Shown here piece after piece: positions 1-12,700 of a stretch of DNA of 64,000 nt; the first letter of the stretch is position 1; every line of letters begins with the position of its first letter. The translations under genes were made by a program, and so were the position numbers. Source of the DNA: Oasisia sp. SBJ-2009 (taxonomy: Eukaryota; Annelida; Polychaeta; Sabellida; Siboglinidae); the NCBI GenBank assembly GCA_964017155.1, contig OZ024856.1, positions 10,057,882 to 10,121,881 on the forward strand, written 5' to 3'. The notes below the pieces were generated by a model. That model saw only the letters and a program-made list of their open reading frames with translations. It was not told the origin of the DNA and searched no databases.

Positions 1-108
1 TCATTCTATTAACACATCTTGATCACGTGACAACTTGACAACTTCCCATGGATCATGGCATGGCACTTTAATGTTTGAGTATATGAGAGTCAGCTGGCAC
101 ATTCTCCC

Positions 109-2080
109 TCACAGAAGCAGAGGCCTGAGCACTGAAGTGCAGCCTTCTTGCACTTGTAGCGGTTTTTGCAACCACTCAGGGTCTGGTAGCAGTTTCTTTC
201 CCCAGATGTGACCACCCTGGTAGTCTGCTCTCTTGGCATGCTCCTCTAGAGCAGCTCGGGTAGGCGGTATTTGTTGCACCGAGGGTTTTCGTGGAAAGAG
301 CTTCCTTTTTGCATGGTCCACCTTGGTGCAGGTGCTGGTTCTGTCAAACAGAAGTATGACAAACCTCTCGATTATGTTCACTGCATCATCGGGGATCTCC
401 TTTGGCCCATCTGCAAGCAAGCATCAATAGTGCATCTGTCTGTTCCAGCAGTTACTTCCATGTTGACCATGCTGTCTTCTTTCAATGTCCAGCAAAGCTG
501 GATACAGTGTCACAGCATGTCAAAGCATGGAATATTGGTAGGGCACATGACATCTCTGGTCCAAGGCTCACAGCTATTTGGTTGGCTGCCATGTAGCGAA
601 AGCTCTTGCCAGTTCCGAATGCTAGCCATAGTTCACATCCAGCGGGTAGATAAGTTATGGCAAACACAGCCAAGACCACAACGTCGGTGTCATCAGTGCT
701 AATTAGTATCTGGTGGTGGCCATGCTGTGCAGCGTGTGCTACATGCAGTAGTATACGACTATCAGCTTCTTCAGGGCTGCATGGCGACAGGGTGTGGACA
801 TCTTGCAATAGCTGTGTGCGAAGCATCCCCTTCCCATCGGTGAAGACAAATTCTTTGTCTTCCTTAGAAAACGCCTGATCTTGGACAAGAAACTGAATAG
901 TTATCTCTTATTGCTGTCAATCTGTAGAAAGTTCTGCCAGTTTCCTGGTAGGGCAGCCTTCCCAACCACACCTTACACCCTTTCCGCGCATGGCTCTTGC
1001 TGTGCCTTTTAGGGAGTCATCCTTGTAAGTATCCCAAACAAGGTCCACACGTGACACACTACGCAGCTGAGATAAAATATATGGGATGAATACCTGCTGG
1101 GAATATTCATCAAATGTCTTGGCAGCTGCTGGCTTCATCATCTGTTTGATGGCAGCTCCATCAAGAACTATACAGGTAGCATCATGGGTCTTAGTCTGAG
1201 ATGGAGACAGGTCGTCTAGGCATGTCAGGATGTCGCTCTTGGTACCAAGTCGTAATCTTCCTCCATCGGAGAGCGCGGGTGGCCATGCTTGGTTCTCTTG
1301 CTGAAAGAAGTCTTCCAGATTGCCATCTCTCGTTTGACAGGTAATGTAGAGTCGTGAGAACAGCTCGACATCATTTTTCATTAATATCAGCTGCTGCTTC
1401 TTCTTACTTGCCGACTTTGTCCTTGAGCCAACAAACAGTTTCAACCGATTGCGATGGATTGTGTCATCAGTGGGCTTTGTTCTCTCCACAAGACATTCCT
1501 TTGTGAATGTTTGGAACTGTTGTTGGCCTATCCTCTGTGCCTTCTTAACAGCCTCGACTGCCGATGGGTGCGCAATCTCTTTGCTGTCAAGGACAAGTAG
1601 GTCTTCGCTCTCTTCTTCGAATGGGTTGCCCAGTACTTCCATTACGTTGCTGAGTGAGCAGACGTCTTTCCTAAATGCATTTTGCACATTTGCTGTCTGG
1701 TCATGGTGGATCACCTCATGTCGTCTCTCCATGAGCTGGTGTGCGTCTTCAAAGTCTTTAATCAGCGCAGTAACCTCAGGTCCAGCTACCAGCCACCGCT
1801 GGAGGGCACTAGGGTTGTCTATAAGACCTACCGCCCCTCCATCCCTCTTGCTGCAAGCATTATTCTGCTCATGTGCTTTATGAACTGGGATATAGCGGAC
1901 ATAGTTGGTGTGGTCCAGAGCAACGAACCAGGGGACACGTTCTGTCAGAGCATCGAGGTACATGCTGAAGGAGGACTGCCGCTGGGACCGCACAAAGACC
2001 AGTAAACACAGCTGCAATTACAACTACATTGCTGTTGCCCAATACTGGAATTGAGGGCAGCTCTCTTTCCTCTTTGAGCA
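109..2080 (-). pseudogene. Degenerate copy of a multicopy invertebrate ORF family
   Basis: Reading leftwards from about 2080, several frames join into one protein-like track. The largest open piece (917-2017) contains LTERVPWFVALDHTNYVRYIP. It shifts frame near 960 into PGNWQNFLQIDSNKR, which meets a stop. It shifts again into 482-880, with EEADSRILLH, TDDTDVVVLAV and HALTCCDTVSSFAGH. A stop follows, then KKTAWSTWK in the same frame and another stop, and finally 109-420 with NIPPT-like and YQGGHIWGKK motifs. From memory, these motifs belong to an ORF family present in many copies in cnidarian, mollusc and other marine invertebrate genomes, usually annotated as uncharacterised. The EEAD plus DTD acidic motifs resemble a PIN/FEN1-like nuclease core; that is my inference. 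At least three frameshifts and three in-frame stops make this copy non-functional. I saw no terminal repeats around it. Confidence 0.7.
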
Positions 2081-4427
2081 CCATTCATCAAACCCCAAAG
2101 GTTTAATACTAATACTAATAATAACACTACTGTTACTACTGATTTAACTTATGTATTTAACCTATTAATTTAATTTATTTATTTCGCTTATTTGTATATA
2201 TTTATATTTGCATATAATTATGTATTTACATGTGTATGTTGTTAGGGCCTGTAAGCAGGTTTTTAACCAAATGGCGCCTTACTAATGTTTCCAAATAATA
2301 ATACAGTTAATTATACTATTTTATAAATGAGACATCAACATTCTACATAAGTGTAGGTGTGTTTCTGTACTTTTCTAAATAAAAAAACAATGTTTGCTCT
2401 AGTATCCACCATCTGACAAAATAATACTACGAGAACAGGTTTTTACTATTCATGGCACTAAGTAATCGAATTATAATTATAATGAAATGACAAATTACTT
2501 TGTAATGTTCCATAGAATTGTGAATGAGTAATTATTTGTCTCTCAGGGTTATTAGAATCTCAAATATGTCCATTGTTGCATCTGACTTCATTGATTTAGA
2601 AAGTTTTGACCAACCGCTGGCGGCCATTTTGAAAAATGACTGCCACGGCCACCAGGGGGCTAATTTGCGGTGGCCCAATATCCACTTTTGTTCCCAATAT
2701 ATCAATCAACACATCTGCCAAATTTGGTGCTTGTATCACAAAATGAACAATTGGTTTGGTATGTTGAGCTATGTCGCCCCACATGTGTCACAGCGCTCGA
2801 ATTAGATCCGTCCTGGTCTAGCGTTCTCCGACTTTGAATAAATGCTCCAAACAAATACGTTGGATCTTGCATCAGAATCGCATTACGCCTTCCTTTCATG
2901 TCAGTACCGTCACTCCCATTGATAGCCGCACAGGAGAGTGTTACCCATAAGCCTTTTATTGTTAAAGCTCTGCGCGTCGTAGCTGAAAAACGCGCGACAC
3001 GACCACTTCACATAAATTATATTTTTAATGAGCGCTTGGCCAAGTAATGTGTCCTCTGAGCGCCGCGTAGCAATGTCTAAGGCTCTAAGATGTATCGTTT
3101 ACGTCAAGTGCTCCGTCTTTACCCTGGCGGACGACAGTAAGACCATGTAGGTAACACCTATGGGTATGTTTGTCCATTCGTTATATGTCATTTATAATAA
3201 TAAAGATCACGCTAAAAAAAATTACAGTTGTTTTCGAGAACGATTGTAGCGTACAAGTGTTATGCCGAACAGCATTATGGTTTCGTGGTCTTTTCACGAG
3301 AAAATCTCCGTTCGAACCGTGTCCCAATTTCATAAAGATACTCTACCTGTATGGCAGGTCGATGATGTCGAAGGTATTAAAATAAGAATTATTTGTTTTT
3401 CCGTATCATAAATAGTAATTGAGGTAGTATCTTCAACGAATCAGTGTAATACACAACTGTCGGCATCTACTTATTCATTCCACGGAATCAGTACTTCAAG
3501 CTGACTGACATAACAATTGCATTAATCAACCAATCAACGCAGCTCTCGGCGACCCTGTGAAATGTCATAATGGGTATTATCTAAACAAAATCCAAGCTGC
3601 CTTTGGGGAGGGCGTTCACGTTTGGTAAGGGGAAATTCAGGTTCAATTTGGGTATTCACATTTGTGATACGGAGAAGGTGAGGGAATGAGGATGCAATTT
3701 AAAGCGGTTCATGTGTTTGTTGAAGGAGGACTAACAAATGGAACGATTCACGAAAACATCACCGAACTCTCGTAGTGAACAGCAACTGTCGGGGTACCTG
3801 GATACTAGTCTTGTGACATGCAATAATACCTGGGCGTGGGAAAGATACTTCAATTGTAATAAGAGCACGCGCTGTGGCAACTGGGCAATTAACGAAGTGA
3901 GACTGTAAACCACTCGCGCGGTGCCGGTGATAGCACAGGAAGTCGAATTTGCACACGCCGAACCTGAAGCGCCACGAGGAAGGGGCTACCGTAAAAACCT
4001 TTTTCAAGCCACGGCCGAACGGTGGCGACTTTGCTAACGAGGTGACCCGCGCCGAGGTGATGTTTGCATACTTGTCGTCTGTGAATGTAGGCTAATTTGT
4101 TGCGATTATGAGAATAATAAAATTGTGCAGTTGTACGCATGTGTTGTTATAGCATGCGCGACAAATTTGTATACGATACGGATTAATACGGATTTTTACA
4201 TAATTTTAGGTCAAAAATACGGATTGCCGTTTCAAAATTGTGGCATGTATGCAAACGGTAAACCAGACAAACACGTACATCAATAGGAAGCGTTACAAGT
4301 GAGCAACTGAGTAAATCTACCGTGCCACTTTGCAGCAGTTTAAGTATAAACTAGTACATTTGCTAACATATTAACATTGACGCTAGTATTTGCATTTAGA
4401 TTGGTCTTAGTAAGAGTCTCCCATTCC

Positions 4428-4433
<6 letters not shown>
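2081..4433. other. Intergenic, no supported gene
   Basis: AT-rich sequence up to about 2520, then mixed composition. A minus-strand stretch at 2596-2899 reads as two overlapping short ORFs (for example QAPNLADVLIDILGT). It looks mildly protein-like but has no recognisable family, start or splice context. Nothing else can be supported. Confidence 0.5.
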
Positions 4434-4478
<45 letters not shown>

Positions 4479-4508
4479 GCTTTTTATATAATTGCTTATT
4501 TCCATTGC

Positions 4509-4556
<48 letters not shown>

Positions 4557-4586
4557 GCTTTTTATATAATTGCTTATTTCCATTGC

Positions 4587-4654
<68 letters not shown>

Positions 4655-4689
4655 GCAATGGAAATAAGCAATTATATAAAAAGCATAAT
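4434..4689. repeat. (TA)n blocks with three copies of a 37-bp unit, one inverted
   Basis: Three long TA runs are separated by a unit containing GCTTTTTATATAATTGC and TTATTTCCATTGCA. The copies near 4475-4511 and 4553-4589 are direct. The copy at 4652-4689 is the reverse complement. The second and third copies can pair across an almost pure (TA)n loop, giving a large potential hairpin or cruciform. Confidence 0.9.
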
Positions 4690-4721
4690 CATATAATTTA
4701 ATGTAGCAGGAATTGGAATAG

Positions 4722-4818
4722 ATGAACGCACACACGCACACTCACACACGCGCACAAACATACACACACAATCACACACACAATCACACACACAATCACA
4801 CACACAATCACACACATA

Positions 4819-4873
<55 letters not shown>

Positions 4874-4964
4874 CCACACAACCACACGCGCGCGTACGCA
4901 TGTACGCGCGCACGCACAAACACACACACACGCGCGCACACACACAAACACACACACACACACA

Positions 4965-5010
<46 letters not shown>
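4722..5010. repeat. (CA)n microsatellite with GC-rich palindromic interruption
   Basis: About 290 bp of CA dinucleotides with CAATCACA and CG interruptions. Near 4886-4912 is an alternating purine-pyrimidine palindrome, GCGCGTACGCATGTACGCGC, of the kind that favours Z-DNA. Open frames across it are low-complexity artefacts. Confidence 0.95.
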
Positions 5011-5012
<2 letters not shown>

Positions 5013-5147
5013 GTTCGGCGAAGTGGCATTCTAGAAATGACGCCGACTCGACCAAATTGATAATTATTGGTTGCACCGGCAACGATACCACTTCGGCACG
5101 GGTACAAGCTCGGCGAAAGTTCTTTTGCCAACGCGACCAAATTCACA

Positions 5148-5267
5148 GCCGACGCGTCCAAAACTTCTCGCCGACGCATCCAAACTTCCTGCCGACGCAT
5201 CCAAAACTTCTCGCCGACGCGTCCAAACTTCCTGCCGACGCGTCCAAGGTTTCACGCCGACGCGACT
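5148..5267. repeat. 21/22-bp minisatellite (GCCGACGCRTCCAAA...)
   Basis: Five to six tandem units begin with GCCGACGC(A/G)TCCAAA and alternate between endings ACTTCTC (22 bp) and CTTCCT (21 bp). The array is CG-rich compared with its surroundings. Confidence 0.9.
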
Positions 5268-5654
5268 ATTTCATTTTGGACGCCTCGGCTAGCCGGGTTG
5301 GTTACGCTGCCGACGCGACCCGGAACCGTGTGTACATGCATATATGGACATAAATATGTCTATGCAGTGTGTATACCTAAATCGGTCTGCAAAATAATTT
5401 TAACTTTCAAGGGTGCAAGCGTTGTTGTTAGTCCCATGAATGTTTTAAACGTCGTAGATAACTAGCACTTCTTTCGCATTCGCACGACGGTTCGGGGATT
5501 GTAAATGCCAGTTTGAAATAACACATATAGGTGTTTGGGACTGTTTCATGCATTTGTTCAGCTTTTTCAGCAGTCCTTTTTTTCGGTGGCGCTGCACGCA
5601 TCGACTCGCCTTCTGGTAGCACGCTCTGAGATGATCTCTGTACATGGTGGCCGC

Positions 5655-5779
5655 TTCGGCTTGCGCAACACGCGGCTGTTTCGGCTTGCGCAACACGCGG
5701 CTGTTTCGGCTTGCGCAACACGCGGCTGTTTCGGCTTGCGCAACACGCGGCTGTTTTGGCTTGCGCAACACGCGGCTGT
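5655..5779. repeat. 25-bp minisatellite, five units
   Basis: The unit begins TCGGCTTGCGCAACACGCGG and ends CTGTT. It is repeated five times with one C-to-T change (CTGTTTTGG in the fourth boundary). The array ends directly in a perfect palindrome. Confidence 0.95.
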
Positions 5780-5811
5780 ACATATGACGCGACGATCGCA
5801 TCATATGTACA
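5777..5811. repeat. Perfect 11-bp-arm inverted repeat
   Basis: TGTACATATGA is followed after 13 bases by TCATATGTACA. A second short inverted repeat, TTGACGAT...ATCGTCAA, lies 20 bases further on. It may be one end of a small element, but no matching end was found. Confidence 0.8.
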
Positions 5812-6883
5812 TTTGGATCCCCGGCCGGTGGTTGACGATGAGCAAATCGTCAAAAATAGTTTAGTTCGCAAACCCCTCTTCGTAATGGCATGTTCGGATT
5901 TCTGGATTTCACTATACGTATAAAATGACGGTCACGGTTGTATGTGGTTTCGTTATCGGACCGACTGTAGTCCGAATCCCCACAAAAGGTTACTATATTT
6001 GTACATTTACATTCTGATATACTAATTAAATGCGGTTCACTGAACAGCCAAATGTAATTATTTATTGATATGCAGTTAATTTATTTGCAAACAACATTCC
6101 CAGTTTCTGGAGCCGGCTCATGTGAATAAGATTAGTCTGAATCCTCCATCAACAGGTAACTGTACCTGTCGGTCTTAATGCTGTGCACCTTTCTTTGAAC
6201 AGCTTAAATTAGAAAAACGCCTGGTTTAGCGACGAAACAACGGAGATGGGCATGGAGTTCGAACCGAGAGGGGATGTAGTTTCTGGAGTAGTTAATAAAA
6301 GCGAGATTAATCCTACCACACCAACGTAAAACGTATCATATTTACAAGTTCTACTTCTTTGCAAAACAGAACAGCTGACAAGTCAGTACTCTTAAGAATA
6401 AGAAGTAGATTGCGATGCAGCTAGTTTTTGGGAGAGCGGATCTTCGAGGTGCGTGAGAGGAGTTCGAGAGGAGGAGGGTTTGTTTGTGTTTGCGTTTGTT
6501 ACCTCGAACCCCCCAAACAGGTTTTCATTTTTGGGTTTTAATATAAACAAAATTTGAAGCGAAGGTTTATTTTAGTTACATTTAAGCTGCTTTAGCGGGG
6601 AAACGTAGATTGGATGAGAATATATGCGAGGGTTCTGCGGAGATTCGTTTTAAAGAATGGTGCTTAAAGGGAGGTTTAGAACATTCCGAACTCCTGCCTC
6701 GTTACGGAACTAAATTATCATTTTTCGTTTGCCATCTGGGGTTTCGCTTTAAATAACACTTTTGCTCGTTAACTATCATATCTATAAAAACAATATTATT
6801 GTGTTTGTTGATGTTGTGGCTAAGTGTCACTAACCTGCAACATACGTCAGCGTTGAGTTTGTACTATGCCGTCTCTGCCGCAA
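5812..6883. other. Intergenic, no gene seen
   Basis: Mixed-composition DNA without a convincing reading frame, RNA gene or repeat. It ends at the left terminus of the 7-kb inverted-repeat element. Confidence 0.5.
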
Positions 6884-7237
6884 TAGTAGTATAGTAAGGT
6901 CCTATCGTGAGGCACTTGGCGGGGCGCGGTGTAATTCCACCGGTGGAATTCCACCGGTCAAGTGGCGCCCTCTGGTGGATAAGTCGTGTACTAGTGTCGC
7001 CCCCTTACGGACAATTCACGAACTAATACTGTCCAAATTCGTGTGTCTTCTTTTTTAAATGACGTCAAAATGGCGTTAGGGGTTATGTAGCATCCCCTCG
7101 CGGATAGATGACGAATTATACACTAGGTGAAAGAATAGGTGGAGTCATCTGCCGGATACGTATTCGGCTAATCGATCACGTGACTTAATATTGTACTCTA
7201 TGACTGCTGTTTTTTCATCCAACAATGTTGCAATATA

Positions 7238-7975
7238 GTAAAATATGCAAAACATGACTAAGTTATGGCATGTAAACACTAAAAACACGTAAAATTGACA
7301 AAGTGATGGCGGTGAAACGCTGAAAAAGTTGCGAAATGATACAAAGTTGGCACATGGAGTTAGTAAAATATGAAAAACATGACAAAGTTATGGCATGTAA
7401 ACACTAAAAACACGTAAAATTGACAAAGTGATGGCGGTGAAACGATAAAAAAAAGTTGTAAAGTGGTACAACGTTACCACACCGAGTTAGTAAAATATGA
7501 AAAAAATGACAAAGTTATGGCATGTAAACACTAAAAATACGTAAAATTGACAAAGTGATGGCGGTGAAACGATGAAAAAAGTTGTAAAATGGTATAAAGT
7601 TGGCACACCGAGTTAGTAAATATGAAAAGCATGACAAAGTTATGGCGTAGAATAGAAAACTATACTATTTTACTAAAATATGAAAAGTCGACAAGTTTAT
7701 CGCGTCGAAACAGAAACATATTCCATTTTACTACAAGTTACAAGAATAACTTAGTTAAATTTGTGAAAACACCACCTGTCTAACGCAATGTACGGTGAAA
7801 CGTTACGAAACGGAACGAGGTTAGCACACCTACTAAGTAAAATACGAAAAAACTTGACAAAGTTATAGCATGTAAACATTAAAACTACGTGAAATAGACA
7901 AAGTCATCGCTGTGAAACACTGAAAAGTTGTGAAATGGTTCAAAGTTGACACGCCGACTTACTAAAATATGTTTC
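7238..7975. repeat. ~126-bp satellite monomers, left arm
   Basis: Consecutive units start GTAAAATATG(A/C)AAAACATGAC at 7238, 7363, 7490 and 7616, giving a 125-127 bp period. Each carries TTATGGCATGTAAACACTAA, GACAAAGTGATGGCGGTGAA and ACAAAGTTGGCACACCGAGT or close variants. More diverged units continue to about 7975. Confidence 0.9.
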
Positions 7976-8200
7976 GTATTTTGTTTTGTAAACATATCGT
8001 GTTTGTAAACTTTAGTTTTGTTTTGTAAACATAACTTGTTTGTAAATATTTTGTTTTTGTTTTATAAACATAACGTGTTTGTAAACTTTCTGTTTTGTAT
8101 TTTGTTTTGTAAACATAACGTGTTTGTAAACTTTAGTTTTGTTTTATAAACATAACTTGTCTATACATTTTTGTTTTATAAATATAACGTGTTTGTAATC
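7970..8200. repeat. TTTTGTAAACATAACGTG tandem block
   Basis: Four to five copies of a roughly 60-bp unit made of TTTTGTTTTGTAAACATAA, CGTGTTTGTAAACTTT and variants. This block links the left satellite arm to the TTATG-rich core. Confidence 0.85.
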
Positions 8201-9745
8201 TTTATGTTATTTAATATTATTATATTGCCTTATTTTAACTTATGTTATGTTGCATCATATTATGTTATGTTATGTTCTGTTCTGTTACATATTTTATTTT
8301 ATTATGTTGCTGTATGTTATGTTCTATATTTTATGTTATTTTATTTTATTATGTTTCTTTATGTTATGTTATATTACATTATGTTATGTTCTGTTATGTT
8401 GTATTACTTTATTTCATTTCGTCTTATTTCATTTTATGTTTTTTATATTAATTTATTGTTGTTCATGTTATTTTATTTTACTTTAATTTTTATTATGTTA
8501 TTTTATGTTATTATGTTGTGTTATATTATTTTATGTTATTTTATTATATTATGTTGCTTTATTTTACTTTATGTTATTATATTATATTATGTTATGTTAT
8601 GTTCTGTTGTTATATTATTTTACTTTATTTTATTTCGCCTTATTTCATTTTATGTTGTGTTATATTACTTTATGTTATTTAATATTATTATGTTGCCTTA
8701 TTTTAAGTTATGTTATGCTACATCATATTATGTTATGTTTTGTTCTGCTACATATTCTATTTTATTATGTTGCTGTATGTTATGTTCTATGTTTTATGTT
8801 ATTTTATTTCGTCTTATTTCATTTTATGTTGTGTTATATTACATTATGTTATGTTCTGTTATATTGTTATATTAATTTATTTTATTTCGTCTTATTTCAT
8901 TTTATGTTTTGTTATATTAATTTATTTCTGTTCATGTTATTTTATTTTACTGTAATTTTTGTTATGTTATTTTTTTTATTATGTTGCTTTATGTTATGCT
9001 ATATTATTTCATTTTATTATGTTGTGTTTTATTATTTTATTTTATTATATTGCTTTATGTTCCGTTATGTTGTTATATTATATTATGTTCTGTTCTCTTC
9101 TGTTTACCTTTGTTTACTTATTTTAATTTATTTTATTTCGCCTTATTTCATTTTATGTTTTGTTATATTAATTTATTTTTGTTCATGTTATTTTATTTTA
9201 CTTTAATTTGTATTATGTTATTTTATTATGTTGTGTTATATTATGTTTATTATTTTATTATATTATGTTGCTTTATTTTACTTTATGTTGTTATATTATA
9301 TTATGTTATGTTATGTTCTGTTGTTATATTATTTTACTTTATTTTATTTCGCCTTATTTCATTTTATGTTGTGTTATATTACTTTATGTTATTTAATATT
9401 ATTATGTTGCCTTATTTTAAGTTATGTTATGTTACATCATATTATGTTATGTTCTGTTCTGCTACATATTTTATTTTATGATGTTGCTGTATGTTATGTT
9501 CTATGTTTTATGTTATTTTATTTTATTTCGTCTTATTTCATTTTATGTTGTGTTATATTACATTATGTTATGTTCTGTTATGTTGTTATATTAATTTATT
9601 TTATTTCGTCTTATTTCATTTTATGTTTTGTTATATTAATTTATTTTTGTTCATGTTATTTTATTTTATTATGTTGCTTTATGTTATGTTATATATTTTT
9701 TTTTTTATGTAGTGTTATAATATTTTATGTTATTTTATTATACTA
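8200..9745. repeat. Strand-asymmetric TTATG/TTTTA-rich core with higher-order duplication
   Basis: About 1.5 kb is made almost only of TTATG, TTTTA and TATTA pentamers, with the plus strand nearly free of A runs. Larger blocks repeat: TTAATATTATTATGTTGCC recurs near 8670 and 9376 (about 706 bp apart), with a diverged relative near 8210. The composition removes stop codons on the plus strand, so frames of up to 234 codons rich in Leu, Phe, Tyr and Cys are not evidence of genes. Confidence 0.9.
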
Positions 9746-9779
9746 TCCTTGTAAGGAATGCTTTATTTTCTAAGCCTCC

Positions 9780-12700
9780 TAAAATAAAACATGACATTTG
9801 CACTTATACACACGAGGTTAGGACAGTTTTATGTCATGCGCACACCATAACTTCCGCTAAAATGACGTTTCCTACCACGTGCAAAACACAACTTCCGTAA
9901 AAATGGTGGGGCAGACCAGCACCATAACACAATTTCTTGTAAAATTAGACCTTATAACGTTAAAACTGGTTCCATTTAAAGTTTCATCGCGATAACCTTG
10001 ACACGTTTTCTTATTTGCCTGAGTCAGTGTGCTATCTACATAGCATTTCGTAACGTTCCACCGTGTCATTGCGTTAGACATGTGGTGTTTTAACAAATTT
10101 AACAAGTTAGTTTTGTAATTTGTAGTAAATAGAATATTTTTCTATTATACGTCATAACTTTGTCAAGTTATTTAATATTTTACTAACTCGGTGTGCCGAC
10201 TTTTGTACCATTTCACAATTGTTCAACGCATCACCGCGATGACTTTGTAATTTTCACGTATTTTTAGTGTTTACATACTATATCTTTGGCAAGTTTCTCA
10301 TATTCTGCTAAGTCGGTTTGCTAACCACGTTCCATTTCGTAACGTTTCACCGTGCCATTGTGTTACACAGGTAGTGTTTTTTTACTAATTTAACTAACTT
10401 ATTCTTGTAACTTGTAGTAAAATGGAATATTTTTCTGTTTCAACACCATAACTTTGTCAAGTTTTTCATATATTACCAAACCGGTGCACCAACTTTGTAT
10501 CATTTCACAACTTTTTCAGCGTTTCGCCGCCATCACTTTGTCAATTTCACTTATTGTTAGGGTTTCCATTACATGTCGGGTCACACCAAGACCATAACAC
10601 AATTTCTTGCAAAATTACACATTCAATCATAGTGATAACGTTACAAATTAGTGCCATTTAAAGTTTCCACGCAATAACCCTGCCAACCTTTCTTATTTCA
10701 CTGAGCCAGTGTGCTCACCTCGTTCCATTTCGTAACGTTTCACCGTTTCATTGCGTTATACAGGTGGTGTTTTCACAAATTTAACTAAGTTATTCTTGTA
10801 ACTTGTAGTAAAATGGAATATGTTTCTGTTTCGACGCGATAAACTTGTCGACTTTTCATATTTTACTAAGTCGACGTGCCAACTTTGTACCATTTCACAA
10901 CTGTTCAGCGTTTCACCGCGATGACTTTGGCAATTTGACGTAGTTTTAGTGATTACATGAGATAACTTTGTCAAGTTGTTCCATATTTTACTTAGTCGGT
11001 GTGCTAACCTCGTTCCATTTCGTAACGTTTCACCGTACATTGCGTTAGACATGTGACGTTTTCGCAAATTTAACTAAGTTATTCTTGTAACTTGTAGTAA
11101 AATGAAATATTTTTCTTCACGCGATAAACTTGTCAAGTTTTCATATTTTACTATGTCTGCGTGCCAACCTTGCACCATTTCACTACTTTTCAGCGTTTCA
11201 CCACGATGACTTTGTCAATTTGACGTATTTTTCTAAGTCATCTTGGTACTTTCATAACCTTCTGTGGAACATCTTTGGCACTTTCTATCATACACCGTGA
11301 ACAATCTAGAAAAATCTTGGGTTGCGACGTCACTTCTTTATAAACGTATGCCACCTAGCAGATAACTCTGACATTACGTTAGACGCGAGCCCCATCTAGC
11401 GCACAAAACAGCCACTAATTTGGGTTTGACATAGAAAACTATGGCTTCGACTATATCCATAACAGAAATTCTTGTAAAATGGTGGCTTCGGTCACAGTCA
11501 TAACGTAACTTTTAGAGTTTTGGGATGAAAACCTTATTAAATATTCGTGTTTTACTAAGTCTGTGTGCTAACTTCGTATCATTTCGTAACGTTTTACCGT
11601 TTCATTGCATAGACAGGTGGTGTTTTCACAATTTTAACTAAGATACTCTTGTAACCTGTAGTAAAATAGAATATTTATTCTGTTTCCACGTGATAACTTA
11701 GTCATGTTTTTCATATTTTACTTAGTCGGTGTCCCAACTTTGTACCATTTCACAACCTTTCTCCGTTTCACCGCCATGACTTTGTCACTTTGACGTATTT
11801 TTCTAAGTCATCTTGTTATTTTCATAACCTGGTTCCATTTAAAGTTTCATCGCGATAACCTTGACAAGTTTTCTTATTTGCCTGAGTCAGTGTGCTATCT
11901 ACATAGCATTTCGTAACGTTTCACCGTGTCATTGCGTTAGACATGTGGTGTTTTAACAAATTTAACAAGTTAGTTTTGTAATTTGTAGTAAATAGAATAT
12001 TTTTCTATTATACGTCATAACTTTGTCAAGTTATTTCATATTTTACTAACTCGGTGTGCCGACTTTTGTACCATTTCACAATTGTTCAACGCATCACCGC
12101 GATGACTTTGTAATTTTCACGTATTTTTAGTGTTTACATGCTATATCTTTGGCAAGTTTCTCATATTCTGCTAAGTCGGTTTGCTAACCACGTTCCATTT
12201 CGTAAAGTTTCACCATGTCATTGTGTTACACAGGTAGTGTTTTACTAATTTAACTAACTTATTCTTGTAACTTGTAGTAAAATGGAATATTTTTCTGTTT
12301 CAACACCATAACTTTGTCAAGTTTTTCATATCTTACCAAACCGGTGCACCAACTTTGTATCATTTCACAACTTTTTCAGCGTTTCACCGCCATCACTTTG
12401 TCAATTTCACTTATTTTTAGGGTTTACATACCATAACTTTGTCAAGTTTGTCATATTTTACTCACACGGTGCACCAACTTTATACCATTTCACATATGTT
12501 TAGCGTTTCACCGCCATACTTTGTCAATTTCATGTATTTTTAGTGTTTACATGCTATAACTTGTCGTTGCCCAATCCATACACACGAGACTAGGACAGTT
12601 TTATGTCATGCGCAGACCATAACTTCCGTTAAAATGACGCTTCCTACCACGTGCAAAACACAACTTCCGTAAAAATGTCGGGTCACATCAGGACCATAAC

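Noticed and set aside
2596..2899. Protein-like minus-strand ORFs (MWGDIAQHTKPIVHFVIQAP)
   Set aside because: Short, in two frames, without a recognised family, splice sites or supporting context. Possibly an old repeat fragment.
8171..9773. Overlapping plus-strand ORFs up to 234 codons rich in Leu, Phe, Tyr and Cys, resembling membrane proteins
   Set aside because: The DNA is a TTATG/TTTTA pentamer repeat that lacks stops on one strand. All three frames are open and there is no start or codon signature.
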